Below, one piece after another: positions 27,674 through 36,627 of a stretch of 64,000 bases of DNA. The DNA lies in the NCBI RefSeq assembly GCF_013388255.1, contig NZ_CP058215.1, positions 1-64,000 on the forward strand. The letters run 5' to 3'. A program made the position numbers and the translations under genes. A model generated the notes under the pieces. That model was not told where the DNA came from and did no database searches. It worked only from the letters and a program-made list of their open reading frames with translations. The stretch comes from Methanolobus zinderi (GTDB taxonomy: Archaea; Halobacteriota; Methanosarcinia; Methanosarcinales; Methanosarcinaceae). Within the stretch, counting starts at the first letter, position 1, and every line of letters starts with the position of its first letter.

Positions 27674-28849
27674 CTAATTTACTATTTTTTTTCCAAATTT
27701 TGATTCAATATCATTTTTTAACCCACTTAAATCATTTTCGGTTCCACATTCACAAATCAATCTGCTATTGTTTGGGAAAGGTATTAAACCCTTTGATTTA
27801 AGCTCTTGGTCAACTTCTTTATTACCATTTAAATTAATGTATAATTCATGGATCTTCTTGCACCCCTCGCATTCTATCTTTGCCTCTACTGCTTCTGGCA
27901 TAGCCTCATTTATAGGCATCACGGGAGAAGCAACTGTAGCATTCTTACTAAGGATGTTATCTTGTGTTACAAATATTTTGTATGTATTGCTATTGCTAAA
28001 GATTAAGCGTATTATCGTTTGAATCCTATACACGATGTCTGCTAATTCTAAATCACTATCAACTCGATTTATTTTTAGCCCAATGTCTTCCAAGTCATTA
28101 ATCTTTAATGATCTCCCATGCGATCTCCATTTGCCGTGATTGATAAGTTCAGAAGCTACTTCTTTTGCTCTTTTAATTTTCATATCAGTAGTTACTGGCC
28201 TTTGATGGGTCTCCGTAACATTCCATTTACTAAACTTGTATTTAGCAAGCCATTTTCCTACAATTTCTTCAGCAAACCTTAAACTATGTTCGACTCCCCT
28301 TAATTCTCCTGGACTTATTTGAGCAATCATTGTGGCATCAAAAGGATTTAATCTTCCTTTACTTTCAGCCTCTTTCCATTTTTCATTTACCCATTCTATA
28401 TAATCATGTGCAGAAACCCTATACCGTCCAATAAATACTTGTGCATCTATCGGACCAAGACTCCCAGTTTCTGTCATATATATTTCATTACCAGACAAAA
28501 CAATTATTGTCCCTGCGCTCTTTGCTTCACCTGAAACTACAAAATTTATATTTTCGAACTTATTCCGTAGATGGCGAACGATTTCTTCCGCAGCTTCGCC
28601 ACTTCCCCCCGGTGTTTCTATATAAAAATCAAGGTTAGTAGATTCTACATCTCTAATTAAATCAATTATTGCATAATAATCATCCATGTTCAAAGCGACA
28701 TCTGGTATATCTGACTTGCTTATAGCACTTGCATGGACAACCATATATGTATCTTTTTTTTGATTATATTTTTTTATAAGCTCGCGGAGTTCGGAGTTTA
28801 ACTCTTCAATTGGCTTATTCTTTTTAATGTACTCACTCATCAAACCCAT
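27674..28849 (-). CDS. SDH-type Clp-fold serine proteinase with C-terminal cysteine motif
   Basis: 391 residues. Residues about 30-270 match the serine dehydrogenase proteinase (SDH_sah, ClpP/crotonase fold) family: FYIETPGGSGEAAEEIV forms the oxyanion glycine turn, GEAKSAGT carries the likely nucleophile serine, and MTETGSLGPIDAQV is the family signature. There is no signal peptide and no membrane helix, unlike SppA. The last 70 residues add CEGC and CEC about 45 apart, a possible zinc ribbon. ATG 28849 or 28840 could be the start; neither has a strong ribosome site. Likely a cytoplasmic protease; substrate unknown. Confidence 0.8.
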   Translation of the reverse strand: MGLMSEYIKKNKPIEELNSELRELIKKYNQKKDTYMVVHASAISKSDIPDVALNMDDYYAIIDLIRDVESTNLDFYIETPGGSGEAAEEIVRHLRNKFENINFVVSGEAKSAGTIIVLSGNEIYMTETGSLGPIDAQVFIGRYRVSAHDYIEWVNEKWKEAESKGRLNPFDATMIAQISPGELRGVEHSLRFAEEIVGKWLAKYKFSKWNVTETHQRPVTTDMKIKRAKEVASELINHGKWRSHGRSLKINDLEDIGLKINRVDSDLELADIVYRIQTIIRLIFSNSNTYKIFVTQDNILSKNATVASPVMPINEAMPEAVEAKIECEGCKKIHELYINLNGNKEVDQELKSKGLIPFPNNSRLICECGTENDLSGLKNDIESKFGKKIVN

Positions 28850-29081
28850 ATTATACCCATTCTAATTAATTTTACTTTTTAATACTGTTATGAAGTTTAT
28901 ATTGCAACAAACTATATTAAGTTTGCATATTAATTATATATTTAATATATTTTATTAATTATTTGTGTATTATAGACACTGATTTTTAACATTTTGTTAT
29001 CCAAAATCTCTATAATTACAATTTTATACCGCGAACCCCATCTATTCAGAAATACTCCTTAACTTAACAGAATCCATACAT

Positions 29082-29158
29082 AGAAAAATATTTATGGCAG
29101 AACAAAGAAGAATAGCGTTATGTCTGACAGAACATAACGGTGAAAATCCGTATTCACC
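29082..29158 (+). promoter_or_regulatory. modA promoter with ModE-like operator and second hairpin
   Basis: A TATA-like AAATATTTATG (about 29083-29093) is followed by a perfect palindrome CGTTATGT-N8-ACATAACG at 29116-29139. Its half-sites and 24-base span match the bacterial ModE operator as I remember it (CGTTATATA-N6-TATATAACG). It would cover the transcription start and block modABC when molybdate or tungstate is plentiful. Directly after it, GGTGAA-N8-TTCACC (29139-29158) could fold as a hairpin in the leader. The rest of the 345-base gap (28850-29081) is AT-rich with nothing else recognisable. Confidence 0.6.
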
Positions 29159-29194
29159 ATTAAGTCCGAAGACAAAACATAGAAGGTAATAATT

Positions 29195-29998
29195 ATGTTA
29201 TACAACAGGAAACTCATTCTGGCAATTACAGCTATTCTGACAATCGCACTTCTCGCCAGCGGATGCACTGACACAAACGAGGATACTAACGCAGGAGAGC
29301 AGGCACAGGCCACAACAATTACAGTATCCGCTGCCGCAAGCCTTACAGAAGCCTTTAACGAGATAGAGGAAAAGTTCGAAGAAGAGAATCCCGATATAGA
29401 TGTGAACTATAACTTTGCGGGATCAGGAACACTCAGGATGCAGATCGAAGGCGGCGCACCCATAGATGTATTCGCATCAGCTTCACAGAACCACATGGAT
29501 CTTTTAAGTGAGCAGTCCCTGATAGTCGAGGATTCAAGGGAGGACTTTGCCGCAAATACAGTGGTTCTGATAACACCTGCCGGCAACGAGCTGGACATAA
29601 ACGGACCGGAAGACCTCACTTCAAGTGAAGTTGGTACAATCTCCATCGGAAACCCGGAGACCGCACCTGTGGGCAGGTATACGGTGGAAGCACTTGAAGC
29701 AGAAGGCTTATGGGAAGAACTCGAAGCAAAGACATTGCTGGCAGATGACGTCAAGCAGGTGCTCGTATATGTCGAAAGGGGAGAGGTAGATTCAGGTTTT
29801 GTCTACAGTACGGATGCAGCGACATCTGAGCAGGGTACCATAGACATCGCGGCAACATTACCCACGGTCACACCTATAAGTTACCCGATAGCAGTGACAT
29901 CAGCTTCAGAGAACAAGGAAGAAGCACAGACATTTGTAGACTTTGTCAGTTCTGATCAAGGAAGGGCAATACTGGAATCATACGGCTTCACGGCTTAA
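29195..29998 (+). CDS. modA: Molybdate/tungstate ABC transporter, substrate-binding lipoprotein
   Basis: 267 residues with an N-terminal lipoprotein signal (lipobox LASGC, cysteine about 25) and a ModA-type binding fold: VSAAASLTEAFNEIEEKF at the first ligand loop, FAGSGTLRMQIEGGAPIDVFASAS in the middle, and GEVDSGFVYSTDA late. It binds oxyanions outside the membrane and hands them to ModBC. First gene of modABC, 14 bases before modB, under the ModE-like site. The family is the bacterial-type ModA rather than WtpA, judged by the A-A-S-L-T-E motif. Confidence 0.92.
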   Translation: MLYNRKLILAITAILTIALLASGCTDTNEDTNAGEQAQATTITVSAAASLTEAFNEIEEKFEEENPDIDVNYNFAGSGTLRMQIEGGAPIDVFASASQNHMDLLSEQSLIVEDSREDFAANTVVLITPAGNELDINGPEDLTSSEVGTISIGNPETAPVGRYTVEALEAEGLWEELEAKTLLADDVKQVLVYVERGEVDSGFVYSTDAATSEQGTIDIAATLPTVTPISYPIAVTSASENKEEAQTFVDFVSSDQGRAILESYGFTA

Positions 29999-30012
29999 AA
30001 CGGAAAAAGGAC

Positions 30013-30681
30013 ATGCTGGAACAGATATTATTTCCCCTCACAATCACGCTGAAAATTGCCTCACTATCCACTCTCGTAGTTGCACTGATAGGAGTGGTTA
30101 TATCATATGTACTTGCAAGGCGTGATTTCAGGGGAAAATGGCTGGCAGATGTCCTTGTAACATTACCCTTAGTGCTCCCTCCCACCGTTACCGGATATAT
30201 CCTGGTTATCCTGCTGGGAAGAAACGGAACACTTGGAAATATCATCTACAACCTCACAGGATGGAGCATACTTTTTACATGGGAAGCTGCAGTCATTGCA
30301 GCCTTTGTGGTATCACTTCCCCTGATGGTGAAAACAACAGCCGCAGCAATTGAATCAGTTGACAGGGATTTTGAGTATGCCGCGTTCACACTAGGAAGAC
30401 GGGAACTTGAAACCGCACTTTTTATCACCCTTCCACTTGCAAAGAAAGGCATACTTGCAGGGATTGTACTCAGTTTTGCAAGGGCTGTGGGAGAATTCGG
30501 TGCAACGCTCATGGTTGCCGGGAACATCCCCGGGAGAACGAACACCATGTCGCTTTCGATATACAGTGCCTTCCAGACAGGAAACAACGAACTTGCCAAC
30601 ATGCTGGTACTGATACTTATAATCATGTCACTGCTCTCCATGGCGATTACCGCAAAGCTTGTCAATACATGGAAGGTCTAG
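30013..30681 (+). CDS. modB: Molybdate/tungstate ABC transporter, permease
   Basis: 222 residues, usual ModB length, with about five or six membrane helices. The cytoplasmic EAA-type loop is EYAAFTLGRRELETALFITLPL, shown here only by its core AAFTLGRRELETALFITLPL (about residues 117-136). VLPPTVTGY near residue 55 is typical of ModB/CysT permeases. An AAGGA ribosome site precedes the ATG. It forms the channel for molybdate or tungstate entry, needed for molybdopterin enzymes such as formylmethanofuran dehydrogenase. Confidence 0.92.
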   Translation: MLEQILFPLTITLKIASLSTLVVALIGVVISYVLARRDFRGKWLADVLVTLPLVLPPTVTGYILVILLGRNGTLGNIIYNLTGWSILFTWEAAVIAAFVVSLPLMVKTTAAAIESVDRDFEYAAFTLGRRELETALFITLPLAKKGILAGIVLSFARAVGEFGATLMVAGNIPGRTNTMSLSIYSAFQTGNNELANMLVLILIIMSLLSMAITAKLVNTWKV

Positions 30682-30689
30682 GTGTTAAT

Positions 30690-31814
30690 ATGGGCATCAG
30701 AGTGGATTTCAGAAAACGCTATTACAGGAAAAAGAGTGACAAGAAAAAAGGCATTGAAGCCGCTTTCACACTTGATGCCAAATTCGAGATGGGAGATGAG
30801 CTGGTGGTGCTTTTCGGACGTTCAGGCTCCGGGAAGACAACCGCACTTCAGTGTATTTCCGGCCTCCTGGAGCCAAATGGTGGTAAGATAATAGTAAACG
30901 ACAGGGTATATTTTGACTGCCACAAAAGGATCAACCTGCCGGTACAGGAGAGAAGCCTCGGATATGTTTTCCAGAATTACGCACTTTTCCCGCATATGGA
31001 TGTGAAGAAGAATATCGCCTACGGACTCAAGGGATGGAGTGACGGAGAAAAAGAGAGCAGGGTAAATGAGATGCTGCAATTGCTTCATATAGAAGGTCTG
31101 GAGGATAACTATCCCTCACAGCTCTCGGGTGGGCAGAAACAGAGGGTTGCACTTGCCCGTGCCCTTGCACCAAAACCTGACATTCTCCTGCTGGACGAAC
31201 CTTTCTCAGCGCTGGACATGGTAGTCCGCCTGAATCTTCGGGACAAGATCAAGGAGATACAGAGAGAGCTCGGGATACCGGTACTTTTTATCACACACAA
31301 CCATGTGGAAGCTTTCACAATTGCCGACAAGATCATCGTTTTCCACGACGGCCGTGTGCAGCAACTTGGTACGCCTGAGGATGTATTCTATCATCCGAAG
31401 AACCATCATGTTGCGGAACTTGTCGGTATGTCCAACCTGTTCAGGAACGCAATTGTGAAGGAGGTGGACCCTGCTTCCGGCACGATCGTAGTTCAAAGCG
31501 AGGAAATGCTTGTAAGAGCAGAACATCCGGCAATTGAAAAGGGTACAAAGATATCATGGGGAATACGTCCTGAGAACCTGCGTGTCCTGCGTAAGATAGG
31601 AGATGGAACAGGAATGCAGGATGAGAATATATTTGATGCAACGGTGAAGAGTATTGTCAACAAGGGGTCCAGCAAGGTAATAGTTCTGAAGATCAAAGAA
31701 CACAGCAACCTGATCATCGCCGAGGTGGCAAACCAGTTTTTAGAGAATACAAAACTTGAAGCCGGGGATAAATGCAGGGTGGCCATTGACAAGAGCAGGG
31801 TCGTTGTAATCTGA
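30690..31814 (+). CDS. modC: Molybdate/tungstate ABC transporter, ATP-binding protein
   Basis: 374 residues from the ATG at 30690, which has GGTG at proper distance; an ATG at 30669 lies inside modB. It contains Walker A GRSGSGKTT, the signature LSGGQKQR, Walker B ILLLDEPFSALD and the switch histidine ITHNH. The last 110 residues (VRAEHPAIEKGTKISWGIRP onward) form a MOP/TOBE-type domain that can bind the oxyanion and sense its level. It powers the ModB channel. Overlap-close spacing to modB supports a single transcript. Confidence 0.92.
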   Translation: MGIRVDFRKRYYRKKSDKKKGIEAAFTLDAKFEMGDELVVLFGRSGSGKTTALQCISGLLEPNGGKIIVNDRVYFDCHKRINLPVQERSLGYVFQNYALFPHMDVKKNIAYGLKGWSDGEKESRVNEMLQLLHIEGLEDNYPSQLSGGQKQRVALARALAPKPDILLLDEPFSALDMVVRLNLRDKIKEIQRELGIPVLFITHNHVEAFTIADKIIVFHDGRVQQLGTPEDVFYHPKNHHVAELVGMSNLFRNAIVKEVDPASGTIVVQSEEMLVRAEHPAIEKGTKISWGIRPENLRVLRKIGDGTGMQDENIFDATVKSIVNKGSSKVIVLKIKEHSNLIIAEVANQFLENTKLEAGDKCRVAIDKSRVVVI

Positions 31815-31912
31815 GTCCCGGGTATTATTGTTCATAGGATTTTCCGGAAACAGACTTACAGTATAAGATTCCAACAGGCTTTTAAAACAGTATTCCGTCT
31901 TTTCATAAGACT

Positions 31913-33208
31913 ATGAGTTTTCTGGACAGAATATTCGGGAAAAAGAAAAAAGAGACTGAAAGCCTGCCCCAAAGGATTGACTTCAACAGGCTCCCGGATG
32001 TTATCAATGAGGAATACAAGAAGGAGCTGGACTCACTGAGGGCACCTATCGGGGAGAAGTACAGAGAGATCAACAGCTCTATAAAGGATATCAGGGATGC
32101 CAGACAGAGGCTGCTTGAGGCGGAAGCGATGGCGGATGCAAATAAGAGGGCTGAGAAACTGGGAGAGTCCAATCGTGACAACGTAATCCACAACCTCGAC
32201 CTGGTGATCGAAAAGATACACGTACCCTCGAATAAGGATCCAAAGGATGCCTTTGATTTCTATGAGGATTCAAAGACCGTTCTTAAGCAGGTACTGGAAA
32301 ATACCCAGAGAAGCATGCTATATATCAAGGCTCTCTATCCAAGGGAATTTGAGAATGTAGGCCCGGGTCTGGCAGGTCTTGAAAGCAGGATTGATGAACT
32401 CTATGGTTTGATAAAGGATGAAAAAGAGAAGATAGAGATCTTCGATAAGTTCCCGGAGCAGATAGAAAGTATCCGCCGCCTGGAAAGGGAGATCGAAGAA
32501 ATCCAGGGCAGGATTATCGACCTGGAAGAAAAATACGAATCTGCAAAACAAGATGTGGCTGATATTGGTTCCAGGATGGAGGAGCTCAAGGAAAGCGATG
32601 AATTTGAGAATGCACGCAACCTTGAGAACAGGATAAAGGAACTTGAGAATGAGATATCGTCCACAGATTCGGATATCAGAAGACTGTTCACACCCATGTC
32701 CAAGGCCATATCAAGGGTTGAAAAGCAGGATAATAAAGAGATACACGTACTGTCACCCGAGAACAGAAGGACACTGGAAACAATAAAAAATAACCCGGCT
32801 GCAATCGGTGAAACGGAGCTGGGATCGTTTCTTGATATGCTGGAACAGCGTATAAAAAACAGGGACCTTGGCCTCAAAGAGCAGATGTATGATAAGATAC
32901 TCAGGCAGATAGAGAAGTTGAAAGAAACATCTGTAATGGCAGATCTGCTCGAGCAGAGAGAGAACTATCTGTCGGAGAAAAAAGCAGTCACCTATGAGCT
33001 GAATCAACTGGACGTTTACCGGAAGATGGAGAATATCGAAACTCAGGAATCTCAGTACAGTGACTCCATCGGACAGATCCTGAGCAGAATAGAGGCAGAA
33101 CGTAATCATCTGCAGGATATTGAGGATAATCTGGAAAGTTCAAAACATCTGCTCAACTCAGAGATAAAAACCATTTTCGGACAGGATGCCGAAATAATAT
33201 ATTCCTGA
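31913..33208 (+). CDS. Long coiled-coil protein of unknown function
   Basis: 431 residues, no signal peptide or membrane helix. A basic N-terminus (MSFLDRIFGKKKKE) could touch membrane or nucleic acid. From about residue 35 to the end it is almost all charged heptad-type sequence (for example RRLEREIEEIQGRIIDLEEKY), so several long coiled coils with breaks near residues 115 and 260. I do not recognise a named family. It stands alone between modC and the pyruvate,water dikinase, without strong ribosome site, probably with its own promoter near 31890. Confidence 0.7.
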   Translation: MSFLDRIFGKKKKETESLPQRIDFNRLPDVINEEYKKELDSLRAPIGEKYREINSSIKDIRDARQRLLEAEAMADANKRAEKLGESNRDNVIHNLDLVIEKIHVPSNKDPKDAFDFYEDSKTVLKQVLENTQRSMLYIKALYPREFENVGPGLAGLESRIDELYGLIKDEKEKIEIFDKFPEQIESIRRLEREIEEIQGRIIDLEEKYESAKQDVADIGSRMEELKESDEFENARNLENRIKELENEISSTDSDIRRLFTPMSKAISRVEKQDNKEIHVLSPENRRTLETIKNNPAAIGETELGSFLDMLEQRIKNRDLGLKEQMYDKILRQIEKLKETSVMADLLEQRENYLSEKKAVTYELNQLDVYRKMENIETQESQYSDSIGQILSRIEAERNHLQDIEDNLESSKHLLNSEIKTIFGQDAEIIYS

Positions 33209-33310
33209 TCTTATTTTTTCTGCCGCTTCAATCCCTTTCCCAAAGACATATACTTCTGGAAAACAATCATATCCATATACATACTGATTGAGTAATTCAG
33301 GGGTTTATTG

Positions 33311-35746
33311 ATGGGAAACAGCAAGTATATCCGGTGGTTTGAAGAGATAACTATAGGTGATGTTCCTCTGGTGGGAGGAAAGAACGCTTCTATCGGGGAA
33401 ATGTACAGGGAACTGACAAAAGAGGGAATCAGGATACCAAACGGTTTTGCAGTCACTGCGGATGCCTACTGGCATGTGCTGGAGGAGTCAGGAACTCTTG
33501 ATGAACTTAAAAAGACCCTTGAAGGGCTGGACACGGAAGATGTCCAGGACCTCTCGGAAAGGGGGAAGAAGGCAAGGAGCATTATCCTTGATGCGGGTAT
33601 CCCCGATGATCTCTGGGAGGAGATAAAAGAGGCCTATGACAAACTCAGTGAGCAGTACGGAACAGTTGATACCGATGTGGCCGTGCGTAGTTCGGCAACT
33701 GCGGAAGACCTCCCCAATGCCTCTTTTGCAGGCCAGCAGGAAACCTATCTGAACATCAGCGGCTACCATTCATTGAAAGATGCCTGCAGCAGGTGTTTTG
33801 CATCGCTTTTCACAGACAGGGCCATTTCCTATCGTGTGAACAACAATTTCGACCACTTCAAGGTCGGTCTCTCTGTCGGAGTCATGAAGATGGTCCGCTC
33901 GGACCTTGCTTCAAGCGGAGTGATGTTCACGATAGATACGGAATCCGGTTTTGAGGATGTTGTTTTCATAACCGCGGCCTATGGCCTGGGAGAGAACATC
34001 GTCCAGGGACTTGTGAACCCTGATGAGTACTATGTATTCAAACCCACACTTAAAGACGATAACAGACCCATCATCAATAAAACACTGGGTGAGAAAGCCA
34101 TAAAAATGATCTACGGCCGTGGGGATTCCCGGGTGCTCACCCGCAATGTGGAAGTCCCCGAGGCCGAGAGAAAAAGCTTCTGTATCAATGATGAAGAGAT
34201 ACTGCAGCTTGCACGCTACGCAGTCACCATAGAGGACCATTATTCCGGAAAGAATCAGAAGAGATCGCCCATGGACATAGAATGGGCCAAGGATGGGGAA
34301 ACCGGAGAGCTTTTTATCGTTCAGGCAAGGCCCGAAACGGTGCAGTCCCAGAGGAAAAAGAACATACTTGAAAACTATATTCTTGACGAGAGGTCGTCTG
34401 TCATTGTAAAAGGCAGAAGCGTCGGTAGCAAGATAGCCAGCGGAAAGGTTCGGGTCATTGAAGATGTATCCAGACTTTCATCTTTTAAGGCAGGAGAGGT
34501 ACTTGTTGCTGATACAACAACACCTGACTGGGAACCGGTAATGAAGAGAGCGGCGGCAATTATCACAAACAAGGGAGGAAGAACATGCCACGCAGCAATT
34601 GTGAGCCGTGAGCTGGGAATACCGGCTGTTGTCGGGGCGACGGATGCCACGGAAAAGCTGGAAACCGGCATGGAAGTAACCCTTAGCTGTGCGGAAGGGG
34701 ATGTCGGAAAGGTGTATGAGGGAGCACTTGATTTCCATACGGAAAGTGTTGATCTCACGGAAATTGAAAATGCTAAGACTGAAGTTATGATGAATCTTGG
34801 CAACCCCGAGGAAGCCTTCGGGCTCTCCATGATACCCAATGACGGAATAGGGCTTGCAAGACTGGAATTCATCATCTCAAGTTATATACGGATCCACCCC
34901 ATGGCACTTGTTCATCCCGAGAAGGTTGATGATGAATCCGTGCTTGAGCAGATCGAGGAACTTACAAAGGGTTACGAAAGTAAGGAAGATTACTTTGTGG
35001 AAAAACTTGCCTTCGGAGTTGGTACCATTGCCGCAGCCTTCCATCCAAAACCTGTAGTGGTGCGTATGAGCGATTTCAAGTCAAATGAGTACGAAAGCCT
35101 GCTCGGGGGGAAATATTTCGAGTTCGAGGAGAACAATCCCATGCTTGGTTTCAGAGGTGCTTCCCGCTATTATGATGAGAGATACAGGGAAGGATTTGCA
35201 CTTGAATGCAGGGCGATGAAGAGAGTAAGGGAAGAGATGGGACTTTCAAACCTGATCCTTATGATCCCGTTCTGCAGGAGGATAGAAGAAGCTGAGAAGG
35301 TGCTCGCGGAGATGAAGAAACATGGCCTTGAGAGGGGAAAGAACGATTTGCAAATATATGTCATGTGTGAGATACCAAGTAATATCCTTCTGATCGACGA
35401 GTTCAGTAAGTACTTTGACGGCTTTTCCATCGGATCCAACGACCTGACCCAGCTTACACTGGGAGTTGACAGGGATTCGGAGATACTTGCAGAAGCCTTT
35501 GACGAGAGGGATGAGGCAGTAAAGAAAATCGTTGCCATGGCTATCAAGGGTGCAAAGAAGAACGGCAAGCACAGCGGACTCTGCGGGCAGGCACCAAGTG
35601 ATTTTCCGGAGTTTGCGGAGTTCCTTGTGAGACAGGGCATAGACTCGATCTCCCTGAACCCTGATTCTGTTATGGAGATCGTGCCAAGAATCAAGAAGAC
35701 AGAAGAGGAAATGGAAAAGAACGACTGTCTTTCCATAGACCTCTAA
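33311..35746 (+). CDS. ppsA: Pyruvate, water dikinase (phosphoenolpyruvate synthase)
   Basis: 811 residues from the ATG at 33311 (the frame also allows TTG 33308). It makes phosphoenolpyruvate from pyruvate with ATP, a first step of gluconeogenesis in methanogens. N-terminal ATP-grasp domain about 15-340 (LVGGKNASIGEM, VRSSATAEDLPNASFAGQQET), phosphohistidine domain about 380-470 with GGRTCHAAIVSRELGIPAVVG (catalytic histidine near 427), C-terminal PEP/pyruvate barrel about 480-800 with GSNDLTQLTLGVDRD and the cysteine motif SGLCGQAPSD. Length and order are as in the family. Confidence 0.95.
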   Translation: MGNSKYIRWFEEITIGDVPLVGGKNASIGEMYRELTKEGIRIPNGFAVTADAYWHVLEESGTLDELKKTLEGLDTEDVQDLSERGKKARSIILDAGIPDDLWEEIKEAYDKLSEQYGTVDTDVAVRSSATAEDLPNASFAGQQETYLNISGYHSLKDACSRCFASLFTDRAISYRVNNNFDHFKVGLSVGVMKMVRSDLASSGVMFTIDTESGFEDVVFITAAYGLGENIVQGLVNPDEYYVFKPTLKDDNRPIINKTLGEKAIKMIYGRGDSRVLTRNVEVPEAERKSFCINDEEILQLARYAVTIEDHYSGKNQKRSPMDIEWAKDGETGELFIVQARPETVQSQRKKNILENYILDERSSVIVKGRSVGSKIASGKVRVIEDVSRLSSFKAGEVLVADTTTPDWEPVMKRAAAIITNKGGRTCHAAIVSRELGIPAVVGATDATEKLETGMEVTLSCAEGDVGKVYEGALDFHTESVDLTEIENAKTEVMMNLGNPEEAFGLSMIPNDGIGLARLEFIISSYIRIHPMALVHPEKVDDESVLEQIEELTKGYESKEDYFVEKLAFGVGTIAAAFHPKPVVVRMSDFKSNEYESLLGGKYFEFEENNPMLGFRGASRYYDERYREGFALECRAMKRVREEMGLSNLILMIPFCRRIEEAEKVLAEMKKHGLERGKNDLQIYVMCEIPSNILLIDEFSKYFDGFSIGSNDLTQLTLGVDRDSEILAEAFDERDEAVKKIVAMAIKGAKKNGKHSGLCGQAPSDFPEFAEFLVRQGIDSISLNPDSVMEIVPRIKKTEEEMEKNDCLSIDL

Positions 35747-35985
35747 TGTTTCGGGCACTTCCCCACATATCGTTTTTATTTATCATGATTCAAAATGCTT
35801 ATATTTACACAAATGATAAATGAATAGTAAGGTCGTCATTGTGTTCAGAAGGACGATCTTCACTGAAAGAAGGGGACTCGGGTTTAGAGGACTGCATTTT
35901 ATAGGCGCAGGGACCTGTAGTAAAGTTACAGCACTTTCTTTTTTCAGGAACATCAGAATTAAATTACAACACAGAAGGGGAAAAG
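35747..35985 (+). promoter_or_regulatory. Upstream region of superoxide dismutase, possibly a long leader
   Basis: 239 bases between the dikinase stop and the SOD start. TATA-like TTATATTTA near 35798-35806 would give a leader of about 150 bases; a second candidate TTTTATAG near 35898 would give about 60. GGTCGTC (35829) and GACGATC (35851) could form part of a stem. An open frame at 35820-36014 runs into the SOD gene and I read it as chance. Confidence 0.3.
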
Positions 35986-36594
35986 ATGGGGAAGAAAGAA
36001 TACACATTACCTGATCTGCCATATGGATATGCAGATCTGGAACCATACATCTCAGAAGAGCAATTGAAAACACACCATGACAAACATCATAGCAGCTACG
36101 TCAAGAAGGCTAACTCGATTATTGAAACTATAGAGAACGCAATAGAAGAAGACAAAGAATATGATGTCAAAAACATGTCAAAAGCGCTTTCATTCAATCT
36201 TGGGGGCCATGTTCTGCACAGTTACTTCTGGCCGACCATGGGACCTGAAAATGATGTCAGCAAAGAGCCTGTCGGTGAGCTTGCAGAACAGATAAAGGCC
36301 GATTTCGGAAGCTATGAGCGCTTCAAGAAAGACTTCTCAAAAGCAGCATCAACTATTGAGGGTTCCGGATGGGCCGTACTCACATACTGCCACGTTATTG
36401 AGAAACTGGGGATAATGCAGATAGAAAAGCACAATGATGTGGTATTCCCTGAATATCCTATCCTCATGCCGCTGGATATGTGGGAGCATGCATTTTACAT
36501 CGATTACAAGAATGAGAAAACCAGGTTCATCGATGCTTTCTGGAATATCGTTAACTGGGATGAGCTTGACAAACGATTCAAGGCATTGAAATAA
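35986..36594 (+). CDS. sod: Superoxide dismutase, Fe/Mn family
   Basis: 202 residues, normal for the family, with an AAGGGG ribosome site. Metal ligands are visible: the first histidine in KTHHDKHHSSYV (residue 30), the second in SFNLGGHVLHSYFW (about 73-77), and the aspartate and histidine in PLDMWEHAFYIDY (about 163-168). It turns superoxide to oxygen and peroxide in the cytoplasm, part of oxygen tolerance. Iron or manganese cannot be told safely from sequence. A T-rich stretch at 36603-36611 follows the gene. Confidence 0.95.
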   Translation: MGKKEYTLPDLPYGYADLEPYISEEQLKTHHDKHHSSYVKKANSIIETIENAIEEDKEYDVKNMSKALSFNLGGHVLHSYFWPTMGPENDVSKEPVGELAEQIKADFGSYERFKKDFSKAASTIEGSGWAVLTYCHVIEKLGIMQIEKHNDVVFPEYPILMPLDMWEHAFYIDYKNEKTRFIDAFWNIVNWDELDKRFKALK

Positions 36595-36627
36595 ATGTCT
36601 TCTCTTTTTTTAAAAGGAAAAGATACC

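Noticed and set aside
33911-34875. Long - strand frames (109 and 166 codons) in the pyruvate,water dikinase gene
   Set aside because: Antisense to well-conserved ppsA motifs; shadows.
35170-35758. Two overlapping - strand frames of 188 and 170 codons at the end of ppsA
   Set aside because: They oppose the conserved C-terminal domain and share no family features.
35820-36014. 64-codon frame before superoxide dismutase
   Set aside because: It runs into the SOD coding region in another frame, has no ribosome site and an odd basic composition.
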